Source of the DNA: Cepaea nemoralis
Taxonomy: Eukaryota; Mollusca; Gastropoda; Stylommatophora; Helicidae
Direction of reading: 5' to 3'
Length of the DNA stretch: 64,000 bases
Assembly (NCBI GenBank): GCA_014155875.1
Contig: JACEFZ010011108.1
Span: 358,501-422,500 of the forward strand
This document shows, piece by piece, positions 1 to 9,149 of this stretch (the stretch's first letter is position 1; every line of letters begins with the position of its first letter). The notes under the pieces are model-generated. The model was not told the DNA's origin and ran no database searches. It worked only from the letters and a program-made list of their open reading frames with translations. A program made the position numbers and the translations under genes.

Positions 1-293
1 ATAAAGGAGAGTCTAACTTATTTCCTCCCAAAAGAAAGCAGGTTTTCTGTGCCATCTGAAACCGTTGCCCGTAGAGGTCATTTGTTCTTGAAGTAGCGAC
101 CCTACAGTTCCTAGCCCTGGTTTGAACCGTTCTCCACCGCATCCAGTACACTTGAGTATATTTTTTGTATATACTTTCGGATGCAAATTTGGGCATAAAT
201 TGTAAGTTCAAAAAGATTGTAAATTTTTCACGTTACTAACACCTTGTAACAAATTGTGTGTCTGATAACTCATTTTCATTTAAACATTCCATC
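1..293 (+). other. Element A untranslated leader (3' part)
   Basis: No open frame. Positions 8-200 align by eye with 2287-2470 in the leader of element B, for example a shared stretch around 'gtagaggtcatt' and a shared 'cttgagtatatttt'. This places the segment between LTR and gag. Its similarity to B also supports using the ATG at 294 as the gag start. Confidence 0.75.
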
Positions 294-1274
294 ATGTCTT
301 CGTTAAACGACTTCATCGAGATGGGTTTAAAGCTAAAGTTAACTGGTGACGAGTTAACAAAGTGGAGTGAAACAAAATATTCTGAACACCTCCTAGTACA
401 AGAAAAAGCTAGTGAACGCGAAGAAAGAGCGGCTGAAAGAGCATTAAAGCAGGCAGAGGCAGAAACAGCATTAAAACAGGCAGAGCTAGAAGTATCTGCG
501 AAAACGAAACAAGCAGAGTTAGATACTGAATTGAGGAGGGCAGAAATAGCAGCTCAAAGTAAACGAGAGGAGCTTGAATTACAACTCAAAATTAAACAGC
601 TTGAAACCGATACTGCCATAGACAAAGAGTCTAAGAAATCTGAAAGACTGGAAAAAGAAAACCAGTACAAAAAGTATCAAGGTATTGTGAGAAATTATAC
701 CTCAGGTGACTGCATTGCAGCGTTCACCCAGAATTTTAAAACCTTAATGGACCACTATCAGGTCCCAGTTTCTGAATGGAACATTATTTTTATGAGGAGT
801 TTGTCAGGGGAACCTCTGAAAGTCATAGAGACTATCCCCAAAAACCTCAGAAAAGATTACCACTATCTAAAGTCAAAAATTACGGCACATTTTATGCTAG
901 ATGAGGCAGGTTACAGAGAACAGTTCAGCAAACGGAGTCCAAAACCTACTCAAACGTTCTCTGACTATGTCTCCGTAGTCCGAGTCGTATTTACAAAATG
1001 GCTTTCAGCAGCCAAAATAAATAAAGACTTTCATAAGTTAGAAGATCTCATCATCAGGGATAAAATCATCACATCCCTTCCATCATCATTTTCAAAATTG
1101 TTGCAAGAGAATGAATGTTCGAGTGTAGAGCAGATTGAGAGACGTGGGTCGGCTTACTATACAGCCAATAAACATTGTTTTGCTAGTGAGGCTACTGATA
1201 CAAACTTCGTAGCATCTGCTAACTATGAAAAACCTCGATCAGAACCCTACAATAGGCAAAGAACATATACGCCT
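294..1274 (+). pseudogene. gag: Element A gag, N-terminal part, interrupted by insertion of element B
   Basis: Encodes about 327 residues of a retrotransposon Gag. The first ~115 residues are a charged coiled coil built on repeats of the type LKQAE, followed by a capsid-like region beginning YTSGDCIAAF and ending near the SAYYTANK motif. The start at 294 (MSSLNDFIEMG) is preferred over an in-frame upstream ATG at 258 because element B starts at the equivalent codon (MSSLFDFIDMG, 2575). The frame stays open into the B LTR until 1370, but that tail is LTR sequence. After B the same frame resumes at 8049 with no base lost apart from the 4-bp duplication, so the gene was open when B landed. Confidence 0.9.
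1271..1274. repeat. Target-site duplication of element B, left copy (GCCT)
   Basis: GCCT lies directly before the TG of the 5' LTR and again at 8045-8048 directly after the CA of the 3' LTR. A 4-bp duplication is within the 4-6 bp typical of gypsy-type integrases. Confidence 0.85.
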
Positions 1275-1717
1275 TGTCAGAGCCTAAGTGTGCAGCAACA
1301 TCGTTACGGCACCCGGCGGACAAGAGTTGTCGGCTGGCGAGATTCTTACCTGACACGCGACCAGCGCTGACGACAGACGCACGCAAAGCCACGTGACCCC
1401 ACGAGAGGGAGTGGACAGTGTGTGTGTTAATCTCAGACCAAGCTGGGACTGGACATCTGAACGGACGTGTGTGTCGAGAGCAAGGCGTTTGTGTGAATCT
1501 CCGTGGTTGTGAGCTGAACGACTGATATCGTGAGCGTCAGACCTATGAGCTGTATTGTGGTTGTGAGTTATATGTTGTACATTGCTGTAACTATTGTTAT
1601 GTATTTAATGTGGTAATAAATCCATTGAACTTGTGTTGCTATGTCTTACGTCGAATTACGTTGTACTTGTACTGTCTCACATGTGTTAGCCAACGAGCCT
1701 AATAGAAGATCCTGACA
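1275..1717 (+). repeat. Element B 5' LTR
   Basis: 443 bp, starting TGTCAGAG and ending GATCCTGACA. It contains an AATAAA at 1615-1620 with downstream GT/T-rich sequence, the expected polyadenylation signal of the LTR R region. It is repeated without visible difference at 7602-8044. The LTR of element A (13189-13684) shares the ends and the AATAAATCCATTGAACTT core but is 53 bp longer and clearly diverged. Confidence 0.95.
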
Positions 1718-1727
1718 TGTGTGGACG

Positions 1728-1739
1728 TGGGGGCTCGTC
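1728..1739 (+). other. Putative primer-binding site of element B, tRNA-Pro type
   Basis: TGGGGGCTCGTC begins 10 nt after the LTR end. The same 12 bases begin the tRNA-Pro primer-binding site known from gammaretroviruses, complementary to the tRNA 3' end. The match stops after 12 bases, and the 10-nt gap from the LTR is longer than usual, so the assignment is likely but not certain. Confidence 0.6.
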
Positions 1740-2574
1740 TTTATTTAAGAACCTAATATATTTAGACGTGTGTTGTTCATCTTTGTGATTTAAAACTATA
1801 ATTCTTGTACTTGTAAAATTTGTCAAGGTTATAGTGATGTACATGTGATCGGAAAAGTCTCAGTGTGATCCATTACTACATTGTCTAAATATGTTTAAGA
1901 TCATTAGTAAATGTACAGTACATATTGTTTGATCCTGTAAACGTGTTAAACATTTGTGATCTGTGAAAATTGTCATCGTTTGACCTTGTCAACATTGTGA
2001 TTTTGCCACCATTTTGACCTTGTCGCCATCTTGTAAACTTGATGTCTTTGTCCTTACTGAATGTCATCTTGATGTAAGTGATGTGTCATCAATGTTATTG
2101 AGTGTTCAAATACAGATAGATTGTTTTTGTGTATTGAGTTTGTGGAACGCAAAGAGTTTTGGAAAGAGTGTAACTTCTGTTGAAAGAAACACTGTTGACG
2201 ACAAATTTACGACATACAATTATACTCAACGCCATCCAAACCAAATCAACACTTAGTGACTTGCAGGCACACACCAACAAACACACGCTAACTTATTTCT
2301 CTCCAAAAACAAAGCAGGTTTTTGCGTACCATCCATAACCCTGCCGTAGAGGTCATTCGTGGTTCTGAAGTACGACCCTACAGTTTGCTAGCCCGATTGC
2401 CCAACCATTCGTCACCATATCCAAGGGCACTTGAGTATATTTTTCTTCACTTTAACTTTACGTATGCATTAGTGGGCACGCATCGTATAGTCAAATCAAT
2501 TGTAAGTTGTTTTTCTACTAACCATTTATAATATATTTTGTGTGGTTGATTGTCATTGACGAATTCTCTCCATC
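1740..2574 (+). other. Element B untranslated leader
   Basis: About 0.84 kb between primer site and gag with no supportable coding frame. Its last ~290 bp resemble positions 1-293 of element A. It includes several short TTGTGATC/TTGACC-like phrases at 1840-2060 repeated at irregular spacing. The packaging signal would be expected here, but nothing identifies it directly. Confidence 0.7.
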
Positions 2575-5226
2575 ATGTCGTCATTATTTGATTTCATCGA
2601 TATGGGTTTAAAATTAAAGTTAGAAGGTGATGAATTAACAAAATGGAGTGAGAAGAAATACGCTGAATACTGTGAACGCGAAGATAGAGCAGCAGAAAGA
2701 GCCTTAAAACAGGCAGAAATTGAAAAAGCTGCCAAACAAGCTGAGATAGACGGTGAACTTAAGAAAGCAGAAATGGCTGCAAAACAAGCTGAGGCAGAAA
2801 CAGCCTTGAAACAAGCAGAGATTGAAACAGCATTAAAGCAAGCCGAAGTAGAAATGGCTGCAAAGACAAAGCAAGCCGAGATAGATAGTGCATTAAAAAG
2901 GGCCGAGATTGAGAATGAAACAGAGCTGAAAAAGGCAGAAATAGCAGCTCAGAGTAAGAGGGAAGAACTTGAATTACAGTTGAAAATAAAACAACTCGAC
3001 ACTGAGACTGCAATAAATAAAGAGTCAAAGAAATCTGAAAGACTGGAAAAAGAAAACCAGTATAAGAAGTACCAAGGTATCGTTCGTAACTATACCTCGG
3101 GTGACTGCATAGCAGCCTTTACCCAAAATTTTGAGACTTTAATGGAACATTACCAAGTTCCACTGTCGGAATGGAATATTTTATATATGAGGAGTCTATC
3201 CGGGGAACCTCTGAAAGTCATTGAAACCATCCCCAAAGACCTCAGAAAAGAGTACCATTACATCAAATCTAAAATAATGGCACATTTCATGTTAGATGAA
3301 GCAGGGTACAGAGAACAGTTCAGTAAACTGAGTCCAAAATCAACTCAAACGTTCTCTGACTACCTCTGTTTAGTCCGAGACATTTTCAGCAAATGGACTT
3401 CATCAGCCAAAATTAACAAAAATTATGATAAATTAGAAGATCTCATTATTCGAGATAAAGTTATTTCTTCTATCCCACCATCTTTTTCTAAGTTCTTGCA
3501 GGAGAATGAATGTACAAGTGTGGAAGAAATGGAAAGACGTGGGTCGGCCTATTATACGGCAAATAAACAATGTTTTGCCACTGAAGCTACTGACAGTAAC
3601 TGGGTAGCAGCAGCCAAGTATGATAACAACTATAGTAGGCAAAAACCACACAGGCCTACCTCTGATAGAGTTAGACAATGCACTCACTGTAAATTGTCTC
3701 ACCATTTGAACGAGATGTGCGATAAAAACCCAGGGTACCTAACATACTTGCAAAATATGGTAAACAGACAAGACATAGAACGTAAATCGTTCAAAAATGC
3801 ACGTAAATGTTTTCTCTGCAAGGCTTACGGTCACTATCGTATGGATTGTAGAGGCAGGCATATGACCAACAAAGCCAATGCCGCCTTGTTCGATAGCTCA
3901 ACGTCAGAAGACGAAAATCCAGAAAAACATCCTGTACATGCAGCACAGGCTTGTGATGTATTCAGTGCTAACAAATGCACTGTCTGTAATACCTTCAATG
4001 AAAATGGTACCTTAACATGCGGGCACGCCGTCCCTATTGCCAATGAGGAAGCTAACTTGGCAATAGACTCAAAATGCAGTTCAGCAAAGAACGTAAGAAA
4101 AGTGAACATCACAGACATGAAGACAACACCAGATTATGTACCATATTGTAATAATGTTATTAACATCACTCAACCTCATTCCTTATGTAAAGAGATCAAT
4201 ACTCAACAAGAAGGTGATGAGATGAACAAAACCTCAAGACTGTCGTTAGGAAAATTAACATTCCATAAAGGTTACATAAATGACACAGTATGCACATGTG
4301 TACGCGACACAGGGTCCTGTCTTATCGGTCTTCGAAAGACCTTAGCTGATCCTAAAGACTACCTAGATGAGTACATCTATTGCAAAACTGTTTCAGGGAC
4401 AGTAGAGAAATATCCCATGGCATGGGCCAATATAAAATCACCTTTCCTATCAGGCAGAGTAACTTGTGCTTTGTTAGACAATCCATGTTGTGATTTATTA
4501 ATTGGAAATGTATCAAATGTGACAGATTACACAGAGTCCAAACCTCACACAAAGCAAAAAGTTAACACCACAACAAATACTGCCTTAACTACCCCACTCA
4601 TCATACAACAACATGATGAACAGACCAAGATACCACACCATACCAACGTGATTACCATCTCAAAACAAGAAGAAACAGAAACTGGTGTGTATCAGCATAA
4701 AGAAAAAGGTGCAGAAAACAAACAGTTCACAACAGCGATGAAAGATCACAAATCATCATGGTATATACTATACCTCCTATACTCTCTGTTAACTACACAC
4801 ATAACCAAGTGCACACAGTGGATAGTTATGCTTGCACTACTGATTGTAAATACAAAACAAATGTCTTCACAAACAGTTATATTTCCACATCATCATGACA
4901 CAACACAGATGATATTACTCATGACAAACCAGCAGACTTTGTTACTTATGTCATTACTGTTGAACCAAATTTTGTTACTGCCACTCATAAGCTCTATGTT
5001 AAATCAACGCATACGAATACCTATGCTGAACAATGTAAAACATCAGTCGGTGGAATTACTGACAAAAATCAGCAACAAATTACCCTACATATTTTGGAAA
5101 ATATACACAAATTGCAAAAGATCATATAAACATGCACGATTACATTTCACAACTATACATGGTGTATTATTATTGTTTGAACTATTGAATGTATACACAC
5201 ATGTACGAGTGCAGGTTTGGAGATAG
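2575..5226 (+). CDS. gag: Element B Gag-protease polyprotein
   Basis: The open frame encodes 883 residues. Residues ~30-150 form a long charged coiled coil of KQAEIE-type repeats, longer than in A. Next comes a capsid-like domain (~165-345), then two CX2CX4HX4C zinc knuckles (CTHCKLSHHLNEMC near 3679 and CFLCKAYGHYRMDC near 3811), and an aspartic protease with VRDTGSCLIG near 4303 and the partner motif DLLIGN near 4492. After about 4740 the frame turns into Leu/Ile/Met-rich sequence unlike A, while another frame there has the expected Thr/Asp/His-rich linker character. I read the last ~160 residues as out-of-frame translation after a small indel. Gag binds the element RNA and forms the particle; the protease cuts it. 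Confidence 0.85.
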   Translation: MSSLFDFIDMGLKLKLEGDELTKWSEKKYAEYCEREDRAAERALKQAEIEKAAKQAEIDGELKKAEMAAKQAEAETALKQAEIETALKQAEVEMAAKTKQAEIDSALKRAEIENETELKKAEIAAQSKREELELQLKIKQLDTETAINKESKKSERLEKENQYKKYQGIVRNYTSGDCIAAFTQNFETLMEHYQVPLSEWNILYMRSLSGEPLKVIETIPKDLRKEYHYIKSKIMAHFMLDEAGYREQFSKLSPKSTQTFSDYLCLVRDIFSKWTSSAKINKNYDKLEDLIIRDKVISSIPPSFSKFLQENECTSVEEMERRGSAYYTANKQCFATEATDSNWVAAAKYDNNYSRQKPHRPTSDRVRQCTHCKLSHHLNEMCDKNPGYLTYLQNMVNRQDIERKSFKNARKCFLCKAYGHYRMDCRGRHMTNKANAALFDSSTSEDENPEKHPVHAAQACDVFSANKCTVCNTFNENGTLTCGHAVPIANEEANLAIDSKCSSAKNVRKVNITDMKTTPDYVPYCNNVINITQPHSLCKEINTQQEGDEMNKTSRLSLGKLTFHKGYINDTVCTCVRDTGSCLIGLRKTLADPKDYLDEYIYCKTVSGTVEKYPMAWANIKSPFLSGRVTCALLDNPCCDLLIGNVSNVTDYTESKPHTKQKVNTTTNTALTTPLIIQQHDEQTKIPHHTNVITISKQEETETGVYQHKEKGAENKQFTTAMKDHKSSWYILYLLYSLLTTHITKCTQWIVMLALLIVNTKQMSSQTVIFPHHHDTTQMILLMTNQQTLLLMSLLLNQILLLPLISSMLNQRIRIPMLNNVKHQSVELLTKISNKLPYIFWKIYTNCKRSYKHARLHFTTIHGVLLLFELLNVYTHVRVQVWR

Positions 5227-5329
5227 CACTCAAAATGATATCAACATGACATTTAAAAATCCTTTTGGAAGATTTTAACCGTAACCCACTCTATATCTTT
5301 AGATCCATTAACTCCAGACTGGCCTTGTC

Positions 5330-6223
5330 TGCCATACGACTCCTCCTATCTGACATTCCTAATATCATTCACTATGCTGACGACATCTGTGTCCATACAG
5401 AGACAACGACGAAACTATAACATTGACACCTGGACAGGACGTTCTACTACTACTACCTAGTATCAGACAGCACTGACTAACAGTGAAGCCTTCAAAGGTG
5501 AGCATGGCTTACCAAGAGATATCATTTCTGGTACAGAATATCCAATGGCTTTGTCATGACAGACAACAAAGTTGTCTCCAAAATTCTAAAACTGTCACTT
5601 CCAACAAATAAGAAACAAGTCCGCAGTTTGTTGGGACTTATTAATTATTACAGAAACTTTATCCCTGATTTTTCAGAACTGACTGAGGTTTTTTTTCTAA
5701 CTTACTAACCAAGAATAAACCCGAAAAAGTTGTAAACGATGAATGCCTACGAAATGCATTTGATAAAGTTTTGGCACACTTTTCTGATAAGAATACACCT
5801 AATCTCATCCTTAAATTGCCCAACATTCGTTTACCTTTCAGATTGAGAACAGATGCTAGCTCCATTGCGATCGGTGCAGTCCTATTGCAGGAATACAACG
5901 GCATCCTGCATCCCGTTTGTTTTCTATCAAGAAAACTAAGACCCCGAGATCGGGCCTGGTCCATTCCGCAATTAGAGGCATTGTCCTTAGTAGAAAGTGT
6001 AACAAAGCTGTCCAGATATCTTCTAGGACGTCACTTTATCATCGAAACTGACAACAGTCCATTAAGGTATATCAATTCCACAGTACCATCAAATAACATG
6101 ATTGCTCGCTGGTCCTTGAAGCTTCAGAATTTCAGTTTTGAAGTTCGCCATATTCCCGGCAGAATGAATACAATCGCCGACCTTTTGTCCCGTTGTCCGA
6201 CAGACCCAGTAAGCAATGTCTGA
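5330..6223 (+). pseudogene. pol: Element B pol remnant: scrambled RT/integrase piece, then RNase H
   Basis: Three short pieces are joined out of order. An RT active-site segment (HYADDICVHT, ~5337-5405) is followed by an integrase C-terminal segment (LTPGQDVLLLLPS, ~5412-5470). The next segment is RT again from the LTVKP motif at ~5473. A frame break at the T-run 5690-5697 follows. From 5771 a 150-residue frame encodes RNase H with the motifs RTDASSIAIGAVLL, QLEALSLVE, IETDNSPL and MNTIADLLSRC, i.e. all four acidic positions retained. Nearly all of integrase and the first part of RT are absent. The equivalent full order is in A at 9133-11739. Confidence 0.85.
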
Positions 6224-7593
6224 GTGCACTGTGTAATATTACACTCAGCCCAACACAGCCACCAATGAGTGAATTTTTTTTCCATTCACCTACTGTGTAA
6301 GGTCAATAATCAAAATTGTGATACGGTTTGGAGACCGACATGTATAATATACTTATTTTAATCAAGTCATGTAATGAGTGTAGTATAATTGTGTAGTGTG
6401 TGTTAGAATGAGAACGATATTAATTGTATATAGACACCAACAACAGTGTCACAAACGCTTAACCAATTATCAAAAGCGAACTTTACCATTGTGACATTTG
6501 TGGGTGATTTTTTTTCACCGTGATATTTTAACATGTGCAAATGTGGACCGAACATTGACTCCTACATCACCTCTACAGCGAATGTGATCCAAATCGTTCG
6601 ACGTGTGAACACATCGGAAATAAGAACATTCCATCATAATCCGTTGTCATACTATAACATCAGACACGAACTGTGAGAACATTCTACTATCCGTTCCGAA
6701 ATAAAACCGGATCATTTGTGTTCAGAAAATGTAACATCAACCAAATTTTTCGTTTCGTGTGCATTTCCGGTATAATTTAAAAAGTATAACATAATTAGCA
6801 GACTATGTACAAATTTCCAAAAATTTATGACACTTGTAAAATCCTTTCGAATCTATAAAATATAATATACCAATTGGGTACTTATTTATTTTGATTAGTG
6901 TAATCTTAGAATTATATCTTGATTAATGTATTCATATTACCGACTTTTTCTCGTTGATATGAAGAAACGTCAAGCAATGACGCTAAGAAATTAAATAATT
7001 ATTGTAATGTATGGAATTTCTTAAATGTCAAAATTACTTCCCTTGCATTTGTGAATTACATCAAGGGCCATAATTTGAAACATATTCATTAATGTGTATT
7101 GTATAGATAGACATTTTGTTGCTCAAAGGTTTGGCACAGCAGGTAGGCGTCCACCAAGCATGTCATAGAGCTGCCAACATTGCAAACCAACATAAGAGCT
7201 CCTGACCAAATGAGGGCAGAGTTTAAGTGTTTAATACGACTAATACAAAGCCGTATTTCAGTCTGGCTAGATGGTTGTTGCAAAACAATCATATTATTAC
7301 TTTTTTTTCAAATAGCTGGGAGGTAGATGCGTGAAGCTGGTGCTACTGATCTGACTGGGTATTATTGCAATGAAGGTAACCAGGCATCAGGGGGATGAAA
7401 CCTGAATTGTGTTAAAAATTGTACTTCATTTGTCATGTCGATACAACTTACATTTTTTGTGTATATATTTCTATGCCTTATATGTATTTTCATGCATAAC
7501 ACTGGGAAAGAGTAGTCTCTGACATGAAATTAACACTACCCCAGTATATACATACATCATGAATGAAAGATGGCATCTTTCATTGAAGTACCC
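6224..7593 (+). other. Element B 3' non-coding region
   Basis: 1.37 kb between the pol stop and the purine tract, AT-rich, with no supportable gene and no envelope-like frame. The corresponding stretch of A (11740-13179) is of similar length and shares phrases such as 'gtgtagtgtgtgttagaa' and the 'gctggtgctac-gatctgactgggt' segment near the 3' end. The conservation of a long untranslated stretch in two copies is notable. Confidence 0.7.
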
Positions 7594-7601
7594 GGGGAGA
7601 A
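7594..7601 (+). other. Polypurine tract of element B
   Basis: GGGGAGAA directly precedes the TG of the 3' LTR, the position where plus-strand priming occurs. Confidence 0.7.
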
Positions 7602-8044
7602 TGTCAGAGCCTAAGTGTGCAGCAACATCGTTACGGCACCCGGCGGACAAGAGTTGTCGGCTGGCGAGATTCTTACCTGACACGCGACCAGCGCTGACGA
7701 CAGACGCACGCAAAGCCACGTGACCCCACGAGAGGGAGTGGACAGTGTGTGTGTTAATCTCAGACCAAGCTGGGACTGGACATCTGAACGGACGTGTGTG
7801 TCGAGAGCAAGGCGTTTGTGTGAATCTCCGTGGTTGTGAGCTGAACGACTGATATCGTGAGCGTCAGACCTATGAGCTGTATTGTGGTTGTGAGTTATAT
7901 GTTGTACATTGCTGTAACTATTGTTATGTATTTAATGTGGTAATAAATCCATTGAACTTGTGTTGCTATGTCTTACGTCGAATTACGTTGTACTTGTACT
8001 GTCTCACATGTGTTAGCCAACGAGCCTAATAGAAGATCCTGACA
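7602..8044 (+). repeat. Element B 3' LTR
   Basis: 443 bp identical by eye to 1275-1717, including AATAAA at 7942-7947. It is followed by the GCCT duplication at 8045-8048. Confidence 0.95.
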
Positions 8045-8048
8045 GCCT
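8045..8048. repeat. Target-site duplication of element B, right copy (GCCT)
   Basis: Partner of 1271-1274. The gag frame of A resumes with the next base (8049). Confidence 0.85.
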
Positions 8049-8735
8049 ACTTCTGAGAAGTACAATCATTGTAGATTTTGTAAAATTTCACACCACCAAG
8101 GTGAAATGTGTGACCAGAATCCGGCATATCTTACATACTTACAGAACTTCATAAATAGTCAGGATAAGGAACGTAAAACCTTTAAAAATGCACGAAAATG
8201 CTTCCTCTGTAAAGCGTACGGCCACTGGCGTCATGCGTGTAAAGGAAGGCAAATGACCAAGAAAGCAAATGCCGCCTTATTTGACAGTTCATCATCAGAT
8301 GAAGAACATTCAGAAAATCACCCTGTGAACTCAGCACAGGCTTTTGACATGTTTAATTCACATAAATGTACTATTTGTAATACCTTTTATGCAGATGGCA
8401 TTTTAACATGCGGCCACTCCATTCCTATTGCCAATGAGGAAGTTAATTTGGTAATAGATTCCAAAGGCAGAATAAACATCTACCAGAGATATGTGAATGG
8501 CAAGCCTGCTACAGTCCTTCGTGACACCGGAAGTTCTCTTATAGGGTTAAAGAGAGAGTTCATAATGCCTACAGACTATACAGGCAGGCACGTAACATGC
8601 AGAACATTCTCTGGAAATATCGAAAAGTACCCATTAGCATGGGCATATATTCAGACACCATTCCTCACTGGGAAAGTAAAATGCGCTGCATTAACTAACC
8701 CTGTGTGTGATATTATCATTGGGAACTTACCATAG
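8049..8735 (+). pseudogene. gag: Element A gag-protease, C-terminal part
   Basis: Continues the frame of 294-1274. Two CX2CX4HX4C zinc knuckles are seen (CRFCKISHHQGEMC near 8079 and CFLCKAYGHWRHAC near 8202). The second is followed by an acidic Ser-rich linker and an aspartic protease with LRDTGSSLIG near 8517 and the closing motif DIIIGN near 8709. TAG at 8733-8735 stops the frame at the position where B reads on (DLLIGNVSN). The same frame continues directly after the stop, so this TAG is either a point lesion or a readthrough stop between gag-PR and pol. Confidence 0.85.
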
Positions 8736-9149
8736 GTGAATGATATGCCTCATGATATTACATCTGTTTGCATTGATGATAACATAACATCATCACCATC
8801 ACATGTCATCATTGAAAGTATGGTATCACCAGATGAATGTATGGTAGCTAATGGAGCACTAACATCTCATGACATCATTGACCAAAATGTTTCATCACCA
8901 TCTGATATCATTGAATGTGTGAACGCAGTAACCAGATCTACTGCTAGAGTGAAAGATGAAATTAATCAAACTGAGGGTATAGAAATGCTTAGCCCAGTGG
9001 TACTACCTCATAAAACCATGAAGGAGAATTTTGTAACAGCCCAACAGGCTGATCCTTCATTATCTAAATATTTTAATCTGATCGGCCAAAAGCCAAAGGT
9101 AACTAAAAATGCCAGATGGCATTTTGCTCTGAAAAATTGCATACCGTAA
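8736..9149 (+). CDS. Element A linker and start of integrase, upstream of a frameshift
   Basis: 137 residues in the same frame as gag-PR, separated from it only by the TAG at 8733. The first ~85 residues are a Ser/Thr/Asp-rich linker. The end (TAQQADPSLSKYF followed by WHFALKN) resembles the stretch before the integrase zinc domain, which normally runs into YRK-x-LHLAHD. That continuation exists one frame over from 9142, so the TAA at 9147 is produced by a 1-nt gain or 2-nt loss, most simply in the A5 run at 9132-9136. Confidence 0.7.
   Translation: MNDMPHDITSVCIDDNITSSPSHVIIESMVSPDECMVANGALTSHDIIDQNVSSPSDIIECVNAVTRSTARVKDEINQTEGIEMLSPVVLPHKTMKENFVTAQQADPSLSKYFNLIGQKPKVTKNARWHFALKNCIP

Larger units (their letters stand above)
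1275..8044 (+). mobile_element. Element B: deleted LTR retrotransposon of the same family, inserted in gag of A
   Basis: A 6770-bp element bounded by 443-bp direct LTRs that both begin TGTCAG and end CTGACA, flanked by GCCT. It keeps a leader, a long gag-protease frame, a scrambled remnant of integrase/RT, an intact-looking RNase H segment and the 3' non-coding region. The integrase core and most of RT are missing relative to A, so it cannot encode its own integration. By eye the two LTRs match at every position, which implies very recent insertion. Mobilisation in trans by a complete relative is the natural inference. Confidence 0.93.

Noticed and set aside
1275..1370. C-terminal ~32 residues of the gag frame of A
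   Set aside because: This is LTR sequence of B read through in the gag frame.
4741..5226. Membrane-like Leu/Ile-rich C-terminus of the B polyprotein
   Set aside because: Another frame has the expected linker composition and A has no such domain, so this is likely out-of-frame translation.
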